Below, in pieces: positions 6,935 through 14,442 of a stretch of 47,938 nt of DNA; the stretch's first letter is position 1, and the number at the start of each line of letters is the position of its first letter. The translations under genes were made by a program, and so were the position numbers. The stretch is from positions 1 to 47,938 of the forward strand of contig DATFJU010000023.1 of assembly GCA_035269015.1 (NCBI GenBank), written 5' to 3'. The notes below the pieces were generated by a model. It had not been told where the DNA came from and ran no database searches. It saw only the letters and a list, made by a program, of their open reading frames with translations. The DNA comes from JAIPJO01 sp035269015. GTDB lineage: Bacteria; Patescibacteriota; Patescibacteriia; Patescibacteriales; UBA12465.

Positions 6935-8359
6935 ATGGATTTTATTGAAAAAATATTAAATATACCAGAAGAAACACAAACTATTGAGTTTAAAAGACTT
7001 TGTGGCGATAGGGTCGTAAAAAAAATCATTGAAACCATTGTAGCCATGGCTAATACTGATGGTGGTGTAATTATTATTGGAATTGATGATCCTGAAAAAA
7101 CTGACAAAAAAGGAGTTGATAGAATATATGGTATCGAGGAAAGCAAAGAGTTATATGATGAAATTTTTCACGAAATTAAACGTATTATACCCCCTATATC
7201 TAATTTAAAGCCTACTATTTTAAAAGCTAAAAATAAAAAATCAGTTGCTTTATTAGATATTTCTAAAGCAACAGAGTCTTTTTATTCAATAGATAACCAG
7301 GTTTTTGTTAGATTACATAAAAGCAATAAACGACTGTCACCAAATGAAATAATTAAATTTAATTATGCAAAAGGGTTTGAAAAAGCTGATAGAGAATTAG
7401 TTGATATAGATTTTGATTTACTTAATACAGAATATTATCAAAATTGGAAAAAAGAAAGAAATGTAAAAGAAGTTAATATAAAACAAGATTTATTTCAAAG
7501 TGGCCTGGCCAGAAAAGATGAAAATGGGGCAATAAAACCAACAAGAGCTTCTGTTTTGTTATTTGCTAAATACCCCACTGAACTATTAGAAACAAAATGC
7601 GCTGTTAGAGTTATCCAATTAAAAGATACGGTTGAAAAATTTCAAAAAACACCAAATTATATTTTTAAACCTAAAACTTTTGGAGGCCCTATTATTGATG
7701 CAATAAAAAACACACAAGATTATGTCTTAAATTTAATTAAAAGTGGGATTGAGATAAATTCTGGTTTTATTAATAAATATAAAATACCAGAAAGAGTGGT
7801 TAAAGAAGCTATAACTAACGCTGTTATACATAGAGATTATCACATAAAGAGAGATATAGAGATAAGATTATTTGAAGATAGAATTGAATTTTTAAGTCCG
7901 GGATTATTTCCTTACAATATCACAAAATCTAACATTGGCAATGTGAGGTCAGATGGACATAGAAACGATTTAATTGTAAAACATTTGAGAGAATTTCCTG
8001 AACCTCCAAATTTAGATTTGAATGAAGGGGTGAGGGCTATGAGATCAGAAATGAATAACCAAAATTTATATCCACCTATTTTTTTAACTTACCCCAACTA
8101 TGAAGATTCTGTTAATGTTATTCTTTTTAATGAAGAGCAACCCAACGAATGGGAGAAAGTAAAAAATTATTTAGAAAAAAATAAATATATAAATAATACG
8201 ATTGCAAGAAATATTACAGGCGAAGTGCAGACACATAAAATGTCAAGGATGTTTAAAAGATGGGTTGATCAGGGTCTTTTAATTAAAATTGAGGCAAAAA
8301 ATAAGAACCCTAAATTAACTAAGTATAAGCTATCAAATATTGACGAATTAAATAGTTAA
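6935..8359 (+). CDS. AlbA_2/Schlafen-type and HATPase domain protein within the type III locus
   Basis: This 474-residue protein has three parts. The first is an N-terminal AlbA_2 (Schlafen-like) domain, with TIEFKRLCGD and ANTDGGVIIIGIDDP. The second is a GHKL/HATPase-type domain around 285-350, with VKEAITNAVIHRDYH and IEFLSPGLFP, as in the 'ATP-dependent DNA helicase RecG-related' family. The third is a winged-helix end (about 400-465). It starts 2 bp after mod and precedes res, so it belongs to the restriction operon. Proteins of this type are common in defence loci and are often called transcriptional regulators. Whether it regulates the locus or takes part in restriction cannot be told from sequence. 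Confidence 0.82.
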   Translation: MDFIEKILNIPEETQTIEFKRLCGDRVVKKIIETIVAMANTDGGVIIIGIDDPEKTDKKGVDRIYGIEESKELYDEIFHEIKRIIPPISNLKPTILKAKNKKSVALLDISKATESFYSIDNQVFVRLHKSNKRLSPNEIIKFNYAKGFEKADRELVDIDFDLLNTEYYQNWKKERNVKEVNIKQDLFQSGLARKDENGAIKPTRASVLLFAKYPTELLETKCAVRVIQLKDTVEKFQKTPNYIFKPKTFGGPIIDAIKNTQDYVLNLIKSGIEINSGFINKYKIPERVVKEAITNAVIHRDYHIKRDIEIRLFEDRIEFLSPGLFPYNITKSNIGNVRSDGHRNDLIVKHLREFPEPPNLDLNEGVRAMRSEMNNQNLYPPIFLTYPNYEDSVNVILFNEEQPNEWEKVKNYLEKNKYINNTIARNITGEVQTHKMSRMFKRWVDQGLLIKIEAKNKNPKLTKYKLSNIDELNS

Positions 8360-8360
8360 T

Positions 8361-8394
8361 ATTTCTCTTTGCAATTGCGTTTGCAAAGAGAAAT
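8361..8394. repeat. Perfect 14-bp inverted repeat between ATPase gene and res
   Basis: ATTTCTCTTTGCAA and TTGCAAAGAGAAAT flank a 6-nt loop directly after the ATPase-gene stop. There is no following T run, so it is not a standard terminator. It may be an mRNA stabiliser, a processing site or an operator that uncouples res from mod. Confidence 0.6.
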
Positions 8395-8447
8395 AAAACA
8401 TCTATTTTTAGCCTAAAAACGATCATTTTCTTTGCATAACTAAAAAT

Positions 8448-11135
8448 ATGGCATTACATAAAGAATTTCCAAAAGATAAATTTACAATACTTGATCCTAA
8501 AATCAGATGGTTTCCTGCTGAAGAGGATTTAAGAGAACAGGGTTATGAAAAATTACTCCCCCCTTTTGTTCCCGAACTTAGAGAAAAAATAGCAGAATGG
8601 AGAAAAAATAATTATGAAGGAGCTAGTGAGACATCTAAGGCTTTATTAAACTGGTGGTTTAATGAACCACATACAATTTATAAAGAAGATGGGTCTAGTG
8701 TTCTTTTTCAATACTATTTTGCTCAAAGAGAAGCCGTTGAAACTATTATTTGGCTTTATGATGTTGAAAAAGTTAGTGGTAAATATGATTTAATTAAATT
8801 TGATAAACTTGGAAGAGTTAGTCCAGGTATGTTTTCTGAAGATTGGCTTCGTTTAGTTGTTAAAATGGCTACAGGCTCAGGAAAAACAAAAGTTATGAGT
8901 CTTCTGCTCGCATGGTCTTATTTTCATAAACTATATGAAAAAGATTCTGAGCTTTCCAAGAATTTTTTACTTATTACCCCAAATATTATAGTCCTTGATA
9001 GAATAAAAACCGATTTTCTAGGGTTAAAAATATTTTATGAAGACCCTATTTTGCCTGATAATGGTTATCAAGGACAAAATTGGCAAGACGATTTTCAAAT
9101 AAAATTACACTTACAAGATGAAGTTGGTACAATTTCAAAACAAGGAAATATTTTTTTAACAAATATTCACAGAGTTTATGAAGGAGATATAAAAGAATCT
9201 AGCGTTGATGATGAAAACACTATGGATTATTTTCTTGGTACTAAAGTAACTGGAAAAACAAATGATTCCAAAATTGATTTAGGCGAAATAGTTAGAGATG
9301 TAGACGAACTTATGATAATTAATGATGAAGCTCATCATATTCATGATCCTAAAATGGCTTGGTTTAAATCAATTGAAGATATACACAATAAAATGCTTCA
9401 AAAAGGGAAAAAATTGTCTTTGCAAATTGATGTAACTGCAACTCCCAAAAATGATAGAGGAGAGATTTTTGTTCAAACAATTTCAGACTATCCTTTAGTA
9501 GAAGCTATACATCAAGGAGTGGTTAAAAATCCAGTTTTGCCAGATCAAGCTAGTAGAGCAAAATTACAAGAAAAGCAGAGCGCTTTATTTGCTGAAAAAT
9601 ATGAAGATTTTTTACGCCTTGGGGTTGAAGAATGGCAAAAAACATACAAAGAGTTAGAGCCAACAGGTAAAAAATCTATTTTGTTTGTAATGACAGATGA
9701 TACTAAAAATTGTGACGATGTTGCAGAGTTTTTAGAGAATAATTATCCAGAACTAAAAGGAGCAGTTTTAACTATTCATACTAATAAAAGCGGAGAAATT
9801 TCAGAAACAGTTAGTGGTAAAAAAGAGAAAGAGCTCCAAGAGTTAAGAAAAAAATCTAACGAAATAGATAATATAGAAAGTCCATATAAAGTGATAGTTT
9901 CTGTGCTTATGTTAAAAGAGGGGTGGGATGTAAGAAATGTAACTACTATTGTTGGTCTTAGAGCATATAGCTCTGGTTCTAAAATTTTACCAGAACAAAC
10001 ACTAGGCAGAGGTCTTAGAAGAATGTATTTTGGTCAAGATGTGCAAGAATATGTTAGCATTATTGGAACCCCTGCTTTTATGGACTTTGTAGAATCAATT
10101 AAAGCTGAAGGAGTTGAGCTTGAGAAAAGAAAAATGGATAGAACTGGAACGCCAATTACTCCAACAGTTATTGAGGTTGATAGAGAAAACATAAAAAAAG
10201 ACATTGAACAGCTAGATATTGAATTACCTATTTTAACTCCTCGTATTCAAAGAGAATATAAAAATTTAAATTCTTTAAAAGTTGATAATTTTAAAAATGA
10301 AAAGTTTAATTTAAAAACTTTTTCAGAAGAAGAGCAAAAAGAAATAGTTTTTAAAGAAGTGATTGACGATAAAGAACATCATACTACTTTTTTAAATAGC
10401 TCAATTGAACCAAATTATCAAAGCGTTGTTGGTTTTTTCGTTCAAAGAATAATGAAAGAATTAAGACTATTTGGTTGTTATGATATTTTGTTTGGCAAAG
10501 TTAAAGATTTTATAACAAATAATTTATTTAAACAAAAAGTTAACTTAGATGATCCAAATATTTTAAGAAATTTATCTGAAATAGAAATTGTTAAAACAAT
10601 TATAGAAACATTTAAAAAAGAAATTAATAATTTAACTGTGTCTGACATCGGTGATACTGAAATAAAGAATTATATAAAAATAAGCAGTGCTAGACCTTTT
10701 GTTGTTACTGATAAATCATATTTATTGCCTAAGAAAAGTGTTTTTAATAAAATAGTTGGTGATAGTGGTTTTGAAATGGAGTTTGCTGATTTTTTAGAAA
10801 AGTCTGATGATGTAATTTCTTTTGCTAAAAATTATTTAGAAATACATTTTAAAATAGATTATAGAAATGCTAGTGGGGCTATTTCCAGTTATTATCCTGA
10901 TTTTTTTGTAAAATTAAATGATAAGTTAGTTTATATAGTTGAAACAAAAGGCATAGAAGATTTAGATGATATTGAAAAAATTAAGAGATTAGAACAATGG
11001 TGTAAAGATGCAAGCGAAAGACAGAAAAAGACAGAATATAGAATGCTTTATGTTAAGCAAGAAGAATGGGATAAATATAAACCAAAAGATTTTAATGAAT
11101 TAGTAAAGATATTTTTTAATTATGAAAATAAATAA
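8448..11135 (+). CDS. res: Type III restriction endonuclease subunit
   Basis: This is an SF2 translocase/nuclease that works with Mod to cut DNA carrying unmethylated recognition sites. Visible motifs are the Walker A loop MATGSGKT (about 140-147), INDEAHH (about 292-297), VTATPK (motif III), and a motif V/VI block, LKEGWDVRNV through QTLGRGLRR. The C-terminal PD-(D/E)xK nuclease has P817-D818 (SSYYPDFFV) and E832-T-K834 (VETKG). At 895 residues it has the family's usual length and no lesion. The gap from the preceding gene is 88 bp and holds a perfect inverted repeat. Its last 14 bp overlap the next small ORF. Confidence 0.95.
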   Translation: MALHKEFPKDKFTILDPKIRWFPAEEDLREQGYEKLLPPFVPELREKIAEWRKNNYEGASETSKALLNWWFNEPHTIYKEDGSSVLFQYYFAQREAVETIIWLYDVEKVSGKYDLIKFDKLGRVSPGMFSEDWLRLVVKMATGSGKTKVMSLLLAWSYFHKLYEKDSELSKNFLLITPNIIVLDRIKTDFLGLKIFYEDPILPDNGYQGQNWQDDFQIKLHLQDEVGTISKQGNIFLTNIHRVYEGDIKESSVDDENTMDYFLGTKVTGKTNDSKIDLGEIVRDVDELMIINDEAHHIHDPKMAWFKSIEDIHNKMLQKGKKLSLQIDVTATPKNDRGEIFVQTISDYPLVEAIHQGVVKNPVLPDQASRAKLQEKQSALFAEKYEDFLRLGVEEWQKTYKELEPTGKKSILFVMTDDTKNCDDVAEFLENNYPELKGAVLTIHTNKSGEISETVSGKKEKELQELRKKSNEIDNIESPYKVIVSVLMLKEGWDVRNVTTIVGLRAYSSGSKILPEQTLGRGLRRMYFGQDVQEYVSIIGTPAFMDFVESIKAEGVELEKRKMDRTGTPITPTVIEVDRENIKKDIEQLDIELPILTPRIQREYKNLNSLKVDNFKNEKFNLKTFSEEEQKEIVFKEVIDDKEHHTTFLNSSIEPNYQSVVGFFVQRIMKELRLFGCYDILFGKVKDFITNNLFKQKVNLDDPNILRNLSEIEIVKTIIETFKKEINNLTVSDIGDTEIKNYIKISSARPFVVTDKSYLLPKKSVFNKIVGDSGFEMEFADFLEKSDDVISFAKNYLEIHFKIDYRNASGAISSYYPDFFVKLNDKLVYIVETKGIEDLDDIEKIKRLEQWCKDASERQKKTEYRMLYVKQEEWDKYKPKDFNELVKIFFNYENK

Positions 11136-11322
11136 AAAATTAATTAATCAAATTTTAAGCAAAAAAATAATATATTTGAGAGATTTTTTAAAAGATTTTA
11201 ATTATATTATAAAAAAAGAAGATGGTAAACTATCTTTTTATAGTTTTAATTCAAAGAAATTTTTTGAATTAGAAGATATTATCTACACAATTTATTTTTT
11301 AAAAAAAAGAAGATTTGATTAA
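11122..11322 (+). CDS. Small basic protein overlapping res
   Basis: This ORF of 66 codons starts at an ATG 14 bp before the res stop and ends overlapping the next small ORF. The protein is Lys/Ile/Phe-rich (NQILSKKIIYLRDFLKDFNYIIKKEDGKL) with no recognisable domain or membrane segment. The chain of overlaps suggests translational coupling to res. In such AT-rich sequence a 66-codon ORF can arise by chance, so it is tentative. I do not recognise a family. Confidence 0.5.
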   Translation: MKINKKLINQILSKKIIYLRDFLKDFNYIIKKEDGKLSFYSFNSKKFFELEDIIYTIYFLKKRRFD

Positions 11323-11587
11323 AGTAACTTCTAGTAATATTAGTTTACCAAACTTAAATCCAACTGAGTTTAAGTTAAAAAAAAATACTAACCAATTTGA
11401 TTTTATTTATACTAAATTAAAAGATGTTTACGGTGATAATATAGAGGCTACCTTAGAATTGTTTGATTTTAAAAAGAGACATTATAAAACCAGAGAACAA
11501 CAAAGGATAAGCAGAGAATTTTGGTTACCAATTTTAATTGCTATTTTTGGAGCTATAGTTTCAATAATAATTAGTGTTTTTAAATAA
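11315..11587 (+). CDS. Small tail-anchored membrane protein, TTG start
   Basis: This protein of 90 residues has a polar N-terminal part and a C-terminal membrane helix (FWLPILIAIFGAIVSIIISVFK). The only plausible start is TTG at 11315, which overlaps the preceding ORF by 8 bp. There is no internal ATG. The clean soluble-plus-tail-anchor layout supports a real product. It could place a partner at the membrane, but there is no direct clue to function. The 100 bp after it are AT-rich, with a possible TATAAT (11635) for the next gene. Confidence 0.55.
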   Translation: MIKVTSSNISLPNLNPTEFKLKKNTNQFDFIYTKLKDVYGDNIEATLELFDFKKRHYKTREQQRISREFWLPILIAIFGAIVSIIISVFK

Positions 11588-11687
11588 ATAAAATTACTAC
11601 ATGAATAGTAAAGTAGAGTAGAATACTTTATTTATATAATAGTTTAATTATAAAAAAGGTGGGGGAAAAATAAAATTTTATTTTTTT

Positions 11688-12392
11688 ATGAATAAACAAA
11701 AAATAACACAGGAAAACAAAGAAGATTGGTGGTTATTTTGTGATAATTATTTAAAAATTGCTTCTTTAGCCTGCAAAGAGATGCTTCATCAAAAACATTC
11801 TGTTTTTTGGACTGAATCAAGGGGCGATGTAGGACCTCCAGCATATTGGACTTATAATTTATACATACCTGCTATTTATAATTTGAAACACGCAATAGAA
11901 ATTTTTTTAAAATACTTTCTAATAATTATAGAAGATAAGTTTCCTGAAATAGGTAAAGATGGTCATCATATTGAAAAATATTTGAATTTATTTAGCAGTA
12001 AATATAAAATTAAACTTATTAATAAAGTCATTAAGAAAGTTATTGATCAAGCTAAAGAACAAAATGTATTTAGATATACTTTAGAAGCAGCTGACATAGA
12101 GATTGAGTTCAGCGAAGAATGGATGAAAAACATTGCTAAAATATCTTTAAAATATTTTAATTGTGAAGATATAAAAAATAAAATTACAGATTTTAATTTA
12201 AAAGATATTTCAAATGATAGTTTTAGATACCCAAAAAACAAATTAATAATTGAATTGAATTATAGCAGCCTGGTTCATAAAATAACTAAAGATGATGTAA
12301 AAAAAGTTTTAAAAGACATAGGTGAATTAGAAAATGCTTTTAATTCTTTGAGGTTTATATTAGATGTTTATAATGACATTAATATTAAATAA
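11688..12392 (+). CDS. HEPN-like hypothetical protein, element cargo
   Basis: This 234-residue, mostly helical protein has no signal peptide or transmembrane segment. The pattern LKHAIEIFLKYFLI, then GHHIEKYLNLF, then DSFRYPKNK recalls HEPN-type nuclease/antitoxin-associated families, where an RH-like helix and a distal FRYP stretch are frequent. A canonical R-x4-6-H catalytic motif is not clear. It has its own leader and is the last gene before the att repeat, a typical place for defence or toxin cargo. The family assignment is tentative. Confidence 0.5.
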   Translation: MNKQKITQENKEDWWLFCDNYLKIASLACKEMLHQKHSVFWTESRGDVGPPAYWTYNLYIPAIYNLKHAIEIFLKYFLIIIEDKFPEIGKDGHHIEKYLNLFSSKYKIKLINKVIKKVIDQAKEQNVFRYTLEAADIEIEFSEEWMKNIAKISLKYFNCEDIKNKITDFNLKDISNDSFRYPKNKLIIELNYSSLVHKITKDDVKKVLKDIGELENAFNSLRFILDVYNDINIK

Positions 12393-12573
12393 TGTTATTA
12401 CTTTACCACCAAACACTGTATTGCCCCGCTAAAAGCGTTGACCATATGTTGCCCAGATGGTGATAAAAGTAGATGTATTGAGTAGTTTTAGATAATTAGA
12501 GATTAAACAATAATTACCTAATAATAGACAATAATTAGTATATACTGGATTATTGTCTTTTTTGTTTCTCTGT
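12393..12573. other. Non-coding right end of element A
   Basis: There is no gene between the HEPN-like ORF and the att core. The stretch contains an 11-bp-pitch repeat array (12437-12466) and AT-rich DNA with recurring ATAATTA and ACAATAATTA strings. Together with the following att site, terminator and satellite leader, it makes up the 334-bp gap before the MliC-META gene. Confidence 0.6.
12437..12466 (+). repeat. Putative integrase arm-type repeats, right end of element A
   Basis: Three units, GTTGACCA, GTTGCCCA and GGTGATAA, start at 12437, 12448 and 12459, exactly 11 bp apart. They end 107 bp before the att core. The spacing of about one helical turn puts them on one DNA face. Confidence 0.6.
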
Positions 12574-12595
12574 TTCGATTCCCGTTACCCGCTCA
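12574..12595 (+). repeat. att core copy 2 (element A right end, satellite left end)
   Basis: All 22 bp are identical to the tRNA-Gly 3' end at 2169. The preceding three bases (TGT) are also shared with copy 3. Confidence 0.92.
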
Positions 12596-12606
12596 CATAG
12601 AAAAAG

Positions 12607-12631
12607 CAGTCCCTAAAGGGTCTGTTTTTTT
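12607..12631 (+). terminator. Terminator hairpin after att copy 2
   Basis: CAGTCCC pairs with GGGTCTG around a TAAA loop, with one internal mismatch, then seven T residues. It is equivalent to the tRNA-Gly terminator and was probably carried as part of the att region. Confidence 0.75.
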
Positions 12632-12726
12632 GTTTGTGTTATTATAGGAATGTATAAGTTAGTTACTTTTTTGTAATTAATTCGTTATATTATAAGTAAG
12701 TAAATAATTATAATTAAATAAAAAAT

Positions 12727-13449
12727 ATGAAAAACAAAACAAAAATTATTTTAGTAGCAGCGATTGTTATTATTGCTGGAGGTCTTATTTATCAAGCAAG
12801 TTTAAATAATAATTTGCAAGACAATGAAAATTCTTCAGCGGCAGTAACTTTTAAGGATAATTTAAATAAAACAAATAGCGTTGATATTGAATTTAATAAA
12901 GAACAAGCGATTCTTAATGGTTTAGGGTATGAAGATCTTGAGCTTAAGCAAGTTCGTTCAGCCTCTGGAGCTCGCTATCAATCTGAGGATTCTGAGGTTG
13001 TTGCTTGGAATAAAGGTGATGAAATAACAATTTATGAAAATGACGAATCAATATTTGTTGGCACTAAAGATAATTTAGAAGAAGGTGTTTTTAATGTTGA
13101 TATTAATTCTAATCTTGTGGGTAAAACTTGGGTTTGGAAAGAAACAATTATGAGTAATGACGAGAAGGTTGTTCCAAAAAATCCAAAGGCATTTACAATT
13201 ACTTTTAAAGAAGATGGGAGTGTTAGTGGGTCTACTGATTGTAACTCTTTTGGTGGTTCTTATGAGCTTTCTGATAATAAGATAGAGTTTAGTCCTTTTG
13301 CTATGACAAAGATGTATTGTGAAGGTTCTCAGGAGCAGGAATTTGTTGACTTGGTGAAAGAATCAAATACTGTTCAATTTAATAATGAAAATAATCTTGT
13401 ACTTTTACTTCCTTTTGATTCTGGCTCTATTATTTTTTCAGAAGAGTAA
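12727..13449 (+). CDS. Signal-anchored MliC-META domain fusion protein
   Basis: This 240-residue exported protein has an N-terminal membrane anchor (IILVAAIVIIAGGLIY) without a lipobox Cys. A segment like MliC, the inhibitor of c-type lysozyme, follows near 72-115 (RSASGARYQSEDSEVV, then WNKGDEITIYEND). The last part is a META/HslJ domain near 129-238, with GKTWVWKET, FTITFKEDGSVSGSTDCNSF and GGSYEL. MliC proteins block lysozyme at the envelope, and META domains often occur in envelope-stress lipoproteins. It is the only gene of the satellite, so lysozyme or envelope protection is the likely cargo function. Binding activity is inferred. Confidence 0.82.
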   Translation: MKNKTKIILVAAIVIIAGGLIYQASLNNNLQDNENSSAAVTFKDNLNKTNSVDIEFNKEQAILNGLGYEDLELKQVRSASGARYQSEDSEVVAWNKGDEITIYENDESIFVGTKDNLEEGVFNVDINSNLVGKTWVWKETIMSNDEKVVPKNPKAFTITFKEDGSVSGSTDCNSFGGSYELSDNKIEFSPFAMTKMYCEGSQEQEFVDLVKESNTVQFNNENNLVLLLPFDSGSIIFSEE

Positions 13450-13661
13450 AAAATGGAAATAAAATTTAAAATATATTTATCACCCTTACCTGTGTTAACC
13501 TAGTCAAAAGTGGTGACCATATGGTGTCCAAAAGGTGATGAAACTTGATGACGTTTGACTACATTTGACTACAGTTGAGAAACTAATATTTGCAGTATAT
13601 TAGCTTATAACTTGATTTTTTAGCTATTATTACTAATAAAGATAAAATAGGGTGTTTATGT
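13450..13661. other. Non-coding right end of satellite B
   Basis: No gene is seen here. The stretch holds the arm-like array at 13512 and two back-to-back TTTGACTACA copies (13554-13573), then plain AT-rich DNA up to the att core. The whole gap to arsR is 356 bp. Confidence 0.6.
13512..13541 (+). repeat. Putative integrase arm-type repeats, right end of satellite
   Basis: GGTGACCA, GGTGTCCA and GGTGATGA start at 13512, 13523 and 13534 (11-bp pitch) and end 120 bp before att copy 3. They align unit for unit with the array at 12437. Confidence 0.6.
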
Positions 13662-13683
13662 TTCGATTCCCGTTACCCGCTCA
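13662..13683 (+). repeat. att core copy 3 (outer right boundary)
   Basis: This is the third identical 22-bp copy of the tRNA-Gly 3' end. It marks the outer end of the composite island. Confidence 0.92.
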
Positions 13684-13694
13684 TAACAGAAAAG

Positions 13695-13719
13695 TAGCCC
13701 TTAAAGGGGCTATTTTTTT
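13695..13719 (+). terminator. Terminator hairpin after att copy 3
   Basis: TAGCCC pairs with GGGCTA over an AT-rich loop, followed by seven T residues. As the outermost copy, it may be the original chromosomal terminator of tRNA-Gly. Confidence 0.75.
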
Positions 13720-13782
13720 ATAAAAATATAAAAATTATTATAATTTAATAAATATTTGATACAAGTTTTTATATGATTTACT

Positions 13783-13802
13783 ATATCAATGTAAATTGAT
13801 AT
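13783..13802. promoter_or_regulatory. ArsR-type operator ahead of arsR
   Basis: The perfect palindrome ATATCAAT-GTAA-ATTGATAT ends 3 bp before the arsR ATG. A possible promoter, TTGATA (13756) with TACTAT (13779) at 17-bp spacing, overlaps it. This is the expected layout for autorepression. Confidence 0.78.
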
Positions 13803-13805
13803 TTA

Positions 13806-14114
13806 ATGTATATGAAATTAAAAGCGTGTGAAGTTAAGAAATCAAAACAAGAATTAACTGAAGTAGTTAGTTTTTTAAAGGCTATTTCAGAGGAAAATCG
13901 CTTAAAGATTTTGTGTGTTTTGCAGAAAAGTGAGCTTTGCGTTTGCGATATTTGGCAATATCTTAGTTTACCTCAGAATTTAGTTTCTCATCATTTAAAA
14001 GTGCTAAAAGATTTCAACTTAGTTGAGTCAAGAAGAGAAGGTACTAAAATTATATATTCACTGAATCCTAAAGTTACTAAAAAGTATATTAAATTACTTT
14101 CTAATTATATTTAA
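13806..14114 (+). CDS. arsR: ArsR/SmtB-family metalloregulator
   Basis: This 102-residue winged-helix repressor would release DNA on binding metal or metalloid. It has FLKAISEENRLKILCVLQKSELCVCDI, then LPQNLVSHHLKVLKDFNLVESRREGTKIIYSL. The CVC pair in the recognition-helix region matches the classic ArsR cysteine site (ELCVCDL type), which favours As(III), Sb(III) or another soft ligand. A palindrome at the start and a matching one before the next gene indicate that it controls itself and the thioredoxin-permease operon. It lies just outside the integrated island. Confidence 0.93.
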   Translation: MYMKLKACEVKKSKQELTEVVSFLKAISEENRLKILCVLQKSELCVCDIWQYLSLPQNLVSHHLKVLKDFNLVESRREGTKIIYSLNPKVTKKYIKLLSNYI

Positions 14115-14158
14115 ATAGAATAACTCTGTTTTTAAGCAGGGATTAATTATTAATTTAA

Positions 14159-14178
14159 ACATCAATAGTTATTGATGT
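14159..14178. promoter_or_regulatory. Second ArsR-type operator
   Basis: ACATCAAT-AGTT-ATTGATGT shares ATCAAT-N4-ATTGAT with the arsR operator. It lies 11 bp before the thioredoxin ATG at 14190. Confidence 0.75.
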
Positions 14179-14189
14179 TATATAAACAT

Positions 14190-14441
14190 ATGGAAATACA
14201 ATCAATTCAAGTTTTAGGTTCAGGTTGTCCAACTTGTAAACAATTATTTGAACAAACAAAAAATGTAGCAGCTGAATTAAATATTAATACAGAAGTTGAA
14301 TATGTCACTGATATTAGTAAAATAGTTGAAATGGGTATAATGACTAGTCCTGTTTTAGTAATTAATAACAAGGTTGTTTTAACAGGTGGAGGTAAAAGTG
14401 ATGAGGAAATTAAAAAAGTTTTAGAAGAAAGCACTAAATAA
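14190..14441 (+). CDS. Small thioredoxin-like redox protein
   Basis: This protein of 83 residues has a thioredoxin fold with the active site GSGCPTCKQL near residues 10-19 and the cis-Pro region MTSPVLVINNKVV. It matches the small 'redox-active disulfide protein 2' type. These proteins often accompany permeases of the kind encoded next, and may reduce metalloids or the permease cysteines. I start at ATG 14190. The longer TTG-initiated form would begin inside the ArsR palindrome. The next ATG follows its stop after 1 bp, so the genes form an operon. Confidence 0.88.
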   Translation: MEIQSIQVLGSGCPTCKQLFEQTKNVAAELNINTEVEYVTDISKIVEMGIMTSPVLVINNKVVLTGGGKSDEEIKKVLEESTK

Positions 14442-14442
14442 T

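Larger units (their letters stand above)
2169..12595. mobile_element. Integrative element A in tRNA-Gly (about 10.4 kb)
   Basis: The element is bounded by 22-bp direct repeats of the tRNA-Gly 3' end at 2169-2190 and 12574-12595. It carries integrase and excisionase at the tRNA end, an HUH replication initiator, and cargo: a type III restriction-modification locus with an AlbA/HATPase protein, two tiny ORFs and a HEPN-like gene. No relaxase, coupling protein, type IV secretion gene or virion gene is visible. It therefore resembles an integrated rolling-circle plasmid or mobilisable genomic island, not a phage or a complete conjugative element. Confidence 0.87.
12574..13683. mobile_element. Satellite element B between att copies 2 and 3 (about 1.1 kb)
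   Basis: This integrase-less segment lies between two att cores with its own arm-like repeat array (13512-13541) and a single cargo gene. It could be a cis-mobilisable element that uses element A's recombinase, or the remnant of an older integration that was pushed away from the tRNA when element A inserted. Confidence 0.72.

Noticed and set aside
4827..12392. BREX, DISARM or similar multi-gene defence system
   Set aside because: No pglZ, brxC, drmA/B or phospholipase D-type genes are present; the core is plainly mod-res.
2169..12595. Prophage
   Set aside because: No capsid, portal, terminase or tail gene is visible between the att sites.
13554..13573. Back-to-back TTTGACTACA copies considered as the start of a CRISPR or iteron array
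   Set aside because: Only two 10-bp units with no spacers and no cas genes; more likely part of the att region.
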